NCBI GenBank assembly: GCA_030615655.1
Contig: JAUWYU010000120.1
Location: forward strand, 1 to 5,244
Direction: 5' to 3'
Length of the DNA stretch: 5,244 bases
Origin: Dehalococcoidia bacterium
GTDB taxonomy: Bacteria; Chloroflexota; Dehalococcoidia; Dehalococcoidales; RBG-16-60-22
Shown here: positions 1 to 4,698 of the stretch, one piece after another
Layout of the letters: every line of letters starts with the position of its first letter
How positions within the stretch are numbered: the first letter of the stretch is position 1
Position numbers and translations under genes: made by a program
The notes under the pieces: model-generated
Told to the model about the DNA's origin: nothing
Databases searched by the model: none
Seen by the model: only the letters and a program-made list of their open reading frames with translations

Positions 1-411
1 AGGCTCAAATTCCACTCCCAGTTTCGCCAGCACCTGGGCTACTTTGTCCATATCGCGGAAGCGAGTGCCAATCCCCGGCCGGCCAAAGTCACAACCCATG
101 CCGACCCATCCCCTCTTAAACTTGCCCGTGACATCGTTGGTTTTCATCTCTTCCGTCCCGCGTCCGGCGATGCCCGTTGACTTATGCACGGTTCTGGGGT
201 TAGAGAAGGTATCTCTTAGCGAACGAGGCCAGGGTGCCGGCTCAAAGATGATGCAGTCCACCGGGCAAACCCCGGACTTCAGGCAGACGGCACAGTCCAC
301 GCATTCGTCTTCGTCGATGACGGCAACGTCCTCCTTCATGCTGATTGCTTCCATTGGGCAATAAGGGACGCATACCTCACAAGCGATACAGATATCTCCA
401 TCAATCTTCAT
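1..411 (-). CDS. 4Fe-4S ferredoxin-like protein (3' end cut by window edge)
   Basis: The visible part is 137 codons from ATG at 411 and stays open to base 1, so the C-terminus is missing. It encodes two cysteine motifs near the N-terminus: C8-x2-C11-x2-C14-x3-C18-P and C37-x2-C40-x2-C43-x5-C49-P, the pattern of a bacterial 2[4Fe-4S] ferredoxin that carries electrons in the cytoplasm. The last gap of motif two is five residues rather than the usual three, and an extra Cys53 follows. After about residue 58 comes a region of at least 80 residues (NDVTGKFKRG at 92-101, GRPGIGTR at 110-117) that is not part of a minimal ferredoxin; I do not recognise it firmly. A GAGGAG ribosome binding site (418-423) lies six bases before the ATG. 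The gene follows the TRAP large permease by 34 bases with no terminator between, so co-transcription is likely. The redox partner is not visible and may lie beyond the left edge. Confidence 0.9.
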   Translation of the reverse strand, partial: MKIDGDICIACEVCVPYCPMEAISMKEDVAVIDEDECVDCAVCLKSGVCPVDCIIFEPAPWPRSLRDTFSNPRTVHKSTGIAGRGTEEMKTNDVTGKFKRGWVGMGCDFGRPGIGTRFRDMDKVAQVLAKLGVEFEP

Positions 412-445
412 GAATTTCTCCTCTCTTTCTAGTTCTCTTGTTTGC

Positions 446-1786
446 TTATCCTACGATGATGCTAGGCAGCCAAAGAACTAACTCCGGGAAGATAGTGATT
501 ATGGTGAGCCCAATTAGTATCAGGCCGATATAAGGCCAAACACCCCTGATAATATCCCCAACTTCCACTCCTGGTGGAGCAACACCCTTCAAATAAAAGA
601 TGGCATGGGCATTGGGTGGGCTCAGGAACCCCGTCTGGTACATAACACAAACGGCGATGGCAAACCAGAGGGCGTCAAAGCCGAGTGCTGCCGCCACCGG
701 TGTGAACAGCGGGACAACAATGAATATGGAGCCAATCCATTCGATTAACATGCCCAGGATAAACACCATGAACATCATTACGGCAAAAGAACCCCACTTG
801 CCTCCGGGCACGGCGGCTAGTACTTGGGTGGCAAATTTACCGCCCCCCAGGTAGGTGAAAACGCTGCAAAAGATACTCGCCCCTACTACCAGCAGCATTA
901 TGAAGCCGGTTATCCTCATCGTTTCATATGTCGTACTCTTCAGAACTTGCCAGTTTAATCGGCGGTAGACAATCGCCAGGAGGGTGGAGATAAAGGCACC
1001 GGCACCGGCCGCCTCGGTGGGGGTGGCTATCCCGGCGAAGATGGTGCCCAGTACTCCCAGAATGAGGAGAATCGGGGGAACCATCTGGAATAACATCCGC
1101 GTAATTTTCTGGCTGATGGACACGGCTCGTCTTTCCTCCACCGGCAAGGGGGGACCCAGTTCAGGCTTTAACCCACACCTGATAGCGATATAGCTCATAT
1201 ATAATGCCGAAAGGATAAGACCGGGGACCAAGGCGCCGGCAAACAACTTCCCCACTGAAATCTCAGCCATGGGTCCATAAATGACTATCATGATGCTGGG
1301 GGGTATGAGGATGCCCAAGGTGCCGCCGGCACAGACAGTACCGCAAGCTAGAGATTTATTATAACCCCGATCCAGCATGGGGGGCAGGGCGATTATCCCC
1401 ATGGTGACCACCGAGGCACCGATGATGCCGGTACAGGCGGCAAAGATGGTGGCGACAAAGATGGTGGCCAGGGCCAGGCCACCCCTGAGCCCTCCCATGA
1501 TAAGGTGCATAGTGCCAAAGAGTTTTTCGGCAACTCCGGAATGCCCCAGCATCGTCCCCATAAAGACGAACAAGGGAACCGCCAGAAGAACATAATTGGT
1601 CATCGTCTTATAGGTTTGGGCAATAGCCATACCAAAAATCCTGCCTTCTCCCATGAAGAGAAGGCCGAAGATGAAACCCACACCGGCCAAGATGAAGGCC
1701 AAGGGAAAGCCGGAAAAGATACCAATGACCAGTGTCCCCAGCATCAGGATAGTAATCATTGCCGGGCTTATCTCTATATTTAACAT
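446..1786 (-). CDS. dctM: TRAP transporter large permease subunit (DctM/FcbT3-like)
   Basis: This 446-residue integral membrane protein is the transport subunit of a tripartite ATP-independent periplasmic (TRAP) transporter. It uses an ion gradient, usually sodium, to import a substrate delivered by the binding protein. Hydrophobic segments run through its length (for example 11-46, 64-80, 103-136, 154-171, 181-203, 235-252, 259-275, 290-312, 333-366, 372-385, 415-441). Typical family signatures are GGTLGILIPPS (154-164), GIATPTEAAGAGA (252-264) and, near the C-terminus, AIFYLKGVAPP (395-405). The last motif and RGGLALAT (101-108) point to the mannitol/chloroaromatic subgroup (FcbT3, COG4664) by recall. 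Length is normal. The ATG at 1786 overlaps the end of the small-subunit gene by 7 bases, and its AGAGGAA ribosome binding site (1791-1797) lies inside that gene, which implies translational coupling. The substrate is unknown. Confidence 0.95.
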   Translation of the reverse strand: MLNIEISPAMITILMLGTLVIGIFSGFPLAFILAGVGFIFGLLFMGEGRIFGMAIAQTYKTMTNYVLLAVPLFVFMGTMLGHSGVAEKLFGTMHLIMGGLRGGLALATIFVATIFAACTGIIGASVVTMGIIALPPMLDRGYNKSLACGTVCAGGTLGILIPPSIMIVIYGPMAEISVGKLFAGALVPGLILSALYMSYIAIRCGLKPELGPPLPVEERRAVSISQKITRMLFQMVPPILLILGVLGTIFAGIATPTEAAGAGAFISTLLAIVYRRLNWQVLKSTTYETMRITGFIMLLVVGASIFCSVFTYLGGGKFATQVLAAVPGGKWGSFAVMMFMVFILGMLIEWIGSIFIVVPLFTPVAAALGFDALWFAIAVCVMYQTGFLSPPNAHAIFYLKGVAPPGVEVGDIIRGVWPYIGLILIGLTIITIFPELVLWLPSIIVG

Positions 1787-2295
1787 CTCTTTCCTCTAAA
1801 GATAGTTCCTATGTCACGAATAAATGTGGACACCAGTGCCAGTAACAGCAAAAAAATGGCTATCGGTGCCACCGTCTTGAAGGGATAGATAATATTCCTC
1901 CAGGCACTATCTGAGCTCTGCTCGTGAATTGCCCACGAGATCTGGACCCACTCAATCATGCGCGGCATGACTATAATCCATAACGGGAAAACCAGGAGCA
2001 GGGTGAGGACGGCATCAAGTATCGCCTGACCACGGGGTGACAGGCGCTGGTATAACAGGTCCACCCTGACATGGGCTTTCATGAGGAGTACCCAGGCAAA
2101 TCCCAGGATAAACATACTGCCTCCAACCATCCGCTGGATCTCAAATGACCATATCGTTGGCTCATTAAAGACATATCTTGAGACAACTTCGTAAACGACA
2201 GCTACTATGAGAATTATCACCAAGAAAGCGGCGAGCTTTCCCGTCCACACACAGATAAAGTCAATACCCTGTAAAATGCGTTCGATTACAATCAT
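1780..2295 (-). CDS. dctQ: TRAP transporter small permease subunit (DctQ/FcbT2-like)
   Basis: This 171-residue protein has four predicted membrane helices (about 20-38, 57-73, 92-112 and 139-158), the normal size and topology of a TRAP small subunit. DctQ pairs with DctM in the inner membrane and helps dock the periplasmic binding protein. Family features visible are R40-YVFN-x-P-x-x-W49 after helix one, the HVRVD block (75-79) with RLSPRGQA (84-91) in the cytoplasmic loop, and SDSAWRN (128-134) before the last helix. The start at 2295 is supported by AGGAT (2304-2308) eight bases upstream. It lies 81 bases after the binding-protein stop and overlaps the large subunit by 7 bases. The HVRVD/RLSPR block resembles the FcbT2-like group (COG4665), in agreement with the other two subunits. 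Confidence 0.93.
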   Translation of the reverse strand: MIVIERILQGIDFICVWTGKLAAFLVIILIVAVVYEVVSRYVFNEPTIWSFEIQRMVGGSMFILGFAWVLLMKAHVRVDLLYQRLSPRGQAILDAVLTLLLVFPLWIIVMPRMIEWVQISWAIHEQSSDSAWRNIIYPFKTVAPIAIFLLLLALVSTFIRDIGTIFRGKRC

Positions 2296-2318
2296 AAGGC
2301 ACTATCCTGTTGACACTC

Positions 2319-2355
2319 ACCCCCACCCCATCCCAAATCGGAGTTCGGCGGGGGT
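2319..2355 (-). promoter_or_regulatory. GC-rich intercistronic hairpin between dctP and dctQ
   Basis: Read as minus-strand RNA, bases 2355-2347 (ACCCCCGCC) pair with 2327-2319 (GGUGGGGGU). This gives nine pairs including one G-U, around a 19-base loop. No U-run follows the stem, so it is not a standard intrinsic terminator. Its position just after the binding-protein stop fits an mRNA-stabilising or attenuating element that would keep the binding protein in excess over the membrane subunits. The function is inferred. The pairing itself is read directly from the sequence. Confidence 0.45.
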
Positions 2356-2376
2356 AAGCGTCGGAGCATAACCTAG

Positions 2377-3573
2377 CTAGAGTTTGGGCGACTGGTACTG
2401 TTCAAAGAGCTTCCACGTTTTCTTGAACTCCTCCTGGCTCTTGTAAACCTCGGCGAAGAACGGGTCTTCAGCGCTCTTCTTGTTGTAGAGGTCATCAGCT
2501 ATCTCGTAGAATTCCCCTTGCAGCTTATCCGGGAGAACAACAATCTCCAGGTCCGGCATGGCCGCAAACTTCGCGAACGCTGCGGCGTCTGCAATTACCA
2601 GGTCGGTGTATGCCTGAATCGCGATGGCGTGGTTGACCGCATCGTACAATACCTTAAGGTCGTCAGGCAGGGCTGCCCACGAATTGGCATTGACCGCCTC
2701 CCAGATTACCGTGGACGGCTGATGTATCCCCGGCACCATGAGGAACTTCATGATTTCGTAGAAGCCTAGGGCGATATCGGTCGCTGCATTGGAATACTCG
2801 AAGGCGTCCAGAATGCCCTTCTCGCCTGCCGCGTAAAGCTCGGCACCGGCGATGGTGGTCACCGAAGCGCCAACTCTCTCGTCCTGTAAAACTTCAGCCC
2901 AGAACCCCTTGCAGCGGAATTTTACCCCTCTCCAGGATTCCAGTGTGGTCATATCAACGTTGGACCAGCAGAAGTCTTCCGGTGTGCTGACATAAGTATA
3001 GCCGGTGTAGCCGAAGTTGAAGGGCTCAAGTACCTCGTACATGTAATCCAGCCCACCAGCGTGCTCAAGCCATGCCACCATTTGTGTGGATGTAAAACCC
3101 ATTGGGCGGGCGGCGAACAGCGGGGAAGCGGGTATTTTGCCAATCCAGGTGTGCATGGTCGAGTTAAGCGCGTCAATGGTGCCGTCATTGGTGGCATCAA
3201 AGGCCTCTTTGCCGTGCATAATCGCGCCAGTCGGGTGAGACTCAATGATAAAGCGACCGTTGGTGGCTGCCTCAAGCATTTTGTTGCGGTTGTAAAGCCA
3301 GATCATGTTGTGCATGGGGTCACTCCACTGAGCTACTTGCACCCATTTAACCACTTCGGCGGGTGCGGCGGGTGCCGGGGCTGGGGCAGGTGCAGGTGCC
3401 GGAGCTGGGGCTGGTGCTGGCGCCGGAGCTGGTGCTGGAGCTGGAGTTGGCGCTGGAGCCGGGGCTGGGGCCGGAGCTGGTGCCGGAGCCGGTACTGGGG
3501 CCGCGCAAGCAGCAACTAACCCACTAACCAAGGCTACTATCAGAACCAAAGCTAATGTCCGTCTCTTTTTCAT
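2377..3573 (-). CDS. dctP: TRAP transporter solute-binding lipoprotein (DctP/FcbT1-like) with Ala-Pro linker
   Basis: This 398-residue protein would capture substrate outside the membrane and deliver it to the DctQM permease. The N-terminus is a lipoprotein signal: KKRR (2-5), a hydrophobic core, then the lipobox LVAAC with lipidated Cys23. An Ala-Pro tether (28-68) follows, then the DctP domain from about residue 74 to the end. In the domain, GVKFRCKG (216-223) holds Arg220 at the place where TRAP binding proteins usually have a conserved arginine that grips a substrate carboxylate. The stretch DIALGFYEIMKFLMVPGIHQP (266-286) resembles the mannitol/chloroaromatic group (FcbT1, COG4663). The tether makes it longer than the usual 330-360 residues. 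The start is fixed by AGGAGG five bases upstream and by the signal peptide. It is the first gene of the minus-strand operon, behind a strong promoter. A carboxylate substrate is inferred; its identity is unknown. Confidence 0.94.
   Translation of the reverse strand: MKKRRTLALVLIVALVSGLVAACAAPVPAPAPAPAPAPAPAPTPAPAPAPAPAPAPAPAPAPAPAPAPAAPAEVVKWVQVAQWSDPMHNMIWLYNRNKMLEAATNGRFIIESHPTGAIMHGKEAFDATNDGTIDALNSTMHTWIGKIPASPLFAARPMGFTSTQMVAWLEHAGGLDYMYEVLEPFNFGYTGYTYVSTPEDFCWSNVDMTTLESWRGVKFRCKGFWAEVLQDERVGASVTTIAGAELYAAGEKGILDAFEYSNAATDIALGFYEIMKFLMVPGIHQPSTVIWEAVNANSWAALPDDLKVLYDAVNHAIAIQAYTDLVIADAAAFAKFAAMPDLEIVVLPDKLQGEFYEIADDLYNKKSAEDPFFAEVYKSQEEFKKTWKLFEQYQSPKL
3370..3492 (-). repeat. Low-complexity Ala-Pro coding repeat in dctP
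   Basis: Residues 28-68 of the binding protein alternate Pro and Ala for 41 residues, broken only by Thr43. The codons are mixed: Pro as CCA 11, CCG 7, CCT 2 and CCC 1; Ala as GCA 6, GCT 6, GCC 5 and GCG 2. The 11-base unit GCCGGAGCTGG (plus strand) recurs at 3398, 3422 and 3470. The segment is probably an extended, disordered tether between the lipid anchor and the binding domain. Mixed synonymous codons suggest it is maintained at the protein level and is not a very recent slippage product. Confidence 0.9.
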
Positions 3574-3578
3574 TTCTT

Positions 3579-3584
3579 CCTCCT
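3579..3584 (-). promoter_or_regulatory. Shine-Dalgarno of dctP
   Basis: AGGAGG on the minus strand lies five bases before the ATG at 3573 and selects that start. A short interrupted palindrome, CTTGG-AA-CCAAG (3593-3604), lies just upstream in the leader. It could form only a 4-bp stem in RNA, so it is noted without a function. Confidence 0.85.
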
Positions 3585-3653
3585 TCTAAAATCTTGGAAC
3601 CAAGCTGTGCGATAATCTTTTTTGCTGAAAGCTATCACCCCCTTCTCTTTGAA

Positions 3654-3757
3654 TTGGTATACTGAAGACGAATTGTAAACGAGTTTTCTCCAAATGTCAA
3701 GAGTTTTACGGGACAAGCTCTCTTTTTTGGGGTAGCAGGGCGCAGACATTATACCAA
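3654..3757. repeat. Inverted 8-base repeat pair in the divergent control region
   Basis: TTGGTATA (3654-3661) and TATACCAA (3750-3757) are exact inverted copies. With both read in the TATACCAA direction, the match extends to CAnTATACCAA. The centres are 96 bases apart. One copy sits at the predicted dctP transcription start. The other lies upstream of both promoters. This could be an operator pair for a shared regulator, but a match this short in about 260 bases can arise by chance. Confidence 0.2.
3672..3700 (-). promoter_or_regulatory. Sigma-70-type promoter for the TRAP-ferredoxin operon
   Basis: On the minus strand, a perfect -35 TTGACA (3700-3695) is followed by a 17-base spacer and the -10 TACAAT (3677-3672, five of six matches). 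Transcription would start near 3665 and leave a leader of roughly 90 bases before dctP. I see no recognisable riboswitch in this leader. Orientation, spacing and distance to the gene all fit a housekeeping promoter. Confidence 0.8.
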
Positions 3758-3779
3758 CCAGTAATCCTCCCAAATATTT

Positions 3780-3808
3780 TTCGAACGCCTGGCAAGTTAT
3801 GATATAAT
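3780..3808 (+). promoter_or_regulatory. Extended -10 promoter for the SDR-NHL unit
   Basis: A perfect TATAAT (3803-3808) is preceded by TG at 3800-3801, giving the extended -10 TGATATAAT. The -35 region at 17-base spacing (TTCGAA, 3780-3785) matches consensus at only three positions. This is usual for extended -10 promoters and leaves room for activator control. Transcription would start near 3815, about 20 bases before the dehydrogenase ATG. The two promoter cores point away from each other with about 80 bases between their -35 elements. Confidence 0.75.
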
Positions 3809-3823
3809 GCAGTTCGGTAGATC

Positions 3824-3830
3824 AGGAGGT
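3824..3830 (+). promoter_or_regulatory. Shine-Dalgarno of the SDR gene
   Basis: AGGAGGT, followed by GA, is a near-perfect anti-16S match five bases before the ATG at 3836. It fixes the start of the dehydrogenase. Confidence 0.88.
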
Positions 3831-3835
3831 GACCA

Positions 3836-4630
3836 ATGGAAGATTTGTTTAGCTTGCGCGGTAAAGTGGCCATCGTCACCGGTGGCAACGGGGGTATCGG
3901 CAAAGGAATTGCTGAAGGCCTAGCCTCGGCCGGGAGCGACATTGTGATCGCGGCACGTAATGAGGCTAAGACCGCAGAAGCAGCGCGAGACATCAAAGAG
4001 AAGTTTAGCGTACGGGTGATGGGTGTGAATATGGATGTTAGCCAAGAAAAGAGCATTCAAGCCGGGGTGAAGCAGGTGCTTGATGAGTTCGAGCAAATCA
4101 ATATTCTGGTCAACAACGCCGGCGTCAACATCCGCAAGATGCCCCAGGAATATACCGTTGAAGAGTGGGACTGGATACTGAACATAAACCTGCGCGGTGC
4201 CTTCCTCTGCGCCAAAACAGTTTACCCGACGATGAAGGAGGCTGGCGGTGGCAAGATTATCAATATCGGCTCGCTGAACTCACTCTACAGCATAGCTAAG
4301 GTAGCCGCCTATGGCGCCAGCAAAATGGGGATTCTATCGCTGACTTACACCTTTGCGCTCGCCTGGGCGCCGGATAACATCCAGGTCAACGCCATACTGC
4401 CGGGCTGGATTGATACTCCTCTAACCGTATCGGCACGCCGGGACTTCCCCGGCTTGGACGACTTCGTGTGCACCCGGACACCGGCAGGGCGATGGGGCAA
4501 ACCATCCGACTTTGCCGGGGCAGCGATATTCCTGGCAAGCCATGCTTCCGACTTCATGACGGCAGAATACCTAAGGGTAGACGGTGGCTTTGCTCAGGGA
4601 ACCAACTCGGTAAATCCTTCAGGCCGTTAA
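3836..4630 (+). CDS. Short-chain dehydrogenase/reductase (classical SDR)
   Basis: This 264-residue cytoplasmic NAD(P)-dependent oxidoreductase would interconvert an alcohol and a ketone. The Rossmann fold opens with the cofactor glycine motif TGGNGGIG (15-22), followed by NNAG (93-96). The catalytic tetrad is complete: Asn118, Ser146, Tyr159 and Lys163 in YGASK. PGWIDTP (189-195) and a C-terminal VDGGF (248-252) complete the classical pattern, and the length is typical. AAR (39-41) after the second strand puts Arg41 near the 2'-phosphate site, which suggests but does not prove NADP preference. Overall it resembles the gluconate 5-dehydrogenase / KduD / 3-oxoacyl-ACP reductase cluster, whose members cannot be assigned a substrate by sequence alone. 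It heads the plus-strand unit, divergent from the TRAP operon, so a role in oxidising the imported compound is plausible but inferred. Confidence 0.93.
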   Translation: MEDLFSLRGKVAIVTGGNGGIGKGIAEGLASAGSDIVIAARNEAKTAEAARDIKEKFSVRVMGVNMDVSQEKSIQAGVKQVLDEFEQINILVNNAGVNIRKMPQEYTVEEWDWILNINLRGAFLCAKTVYPTMKEAGGGKIINIGSLNSLYSIAKVAAYGASKMGILSLTYTFALAWAPDNIQVNAILPGWIDTPLTVSARRDFPGLDDFVCTRTPAGRWGKPSDFAGAAIFLASHASDFMTAEYLRVDGGFAQGTNSVNPSGR

Positions 4631-4681
4631 GCATTCTAAAGAGCGCTAATAATGGTGGAAATACTTCGGAAAGATAAGCTA

Positions 4682-4690
4682 AAAGGAGGT
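4682..4690 (+). promoter_or_regulatory. Shine-Dalgarno of the NHL-repeat gene
   Basis: AAAGGAGGT lies eight bases before the ATG at 4699 and is complementary to the 16S rRNA tail. The 68 bases between the dehydrogenase stop and this ATG show no terminator or clear promoter, so the two genes are probably co-transcribed. Confidence 0.87.
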
Positions 4691-4698
4691 ATTAAAAA

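Noticed and set aside
44..364. Plus-strand 106-residue frame opposite the ferredoxin
   Set aside because: The minus strand in the same region encodes two clear iron-sulfur cysteine motifs with a ribosome binding site. The plus-strand frame has none of these supports.
2319..2355. Intrinsic terminator between dctP and dctQ
   Set aside because: The stem is GC-rich, but no U-run follows it and the loop is 19 bases. The downstream genes clearly belong to the same transporter.
3370..3492. Tandem DNA repeat or CRISPR-like array
   Set aside because: The periodicity is the six-base Ala-Pro coding pattern in frame within dctP. There are no spacers or uniform repeat units.
3061..3519. Plus-strand open frame rich in Cys, Trp, Arg and Gly opposite the dctP N-terminus
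   Set aside because: Its odd composition is the antisense reading of the Ala-Pro codons. It has no ribosome binding site, and the minus-strand gene explains the region fully.
3586..3665. Riboswitch or T-box leader in the dctP 5' untranslated region
   Set aside because: I could find only short 3-4 bp stems and no conserved riboswitch or T-box core, and the leader is under 100 bases.
3570..3773. 67-residue minus-strand frame upstream of dctP starting at 3773
   Set aside because: Its start lies upstream of the predicted promoter, and its codons run through the -35 and -10 elements. Only the shorter internal GTG frame could be transcribed, and that is listed as a weak finding.
3706..4056. 116-residue minus-strand frame across the dehydrogenase start
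   Set aside because: It is antisense to the well-supported Rossmann fold coding sequence and crosses the plus-strand promoter. It shows no family resemblance.
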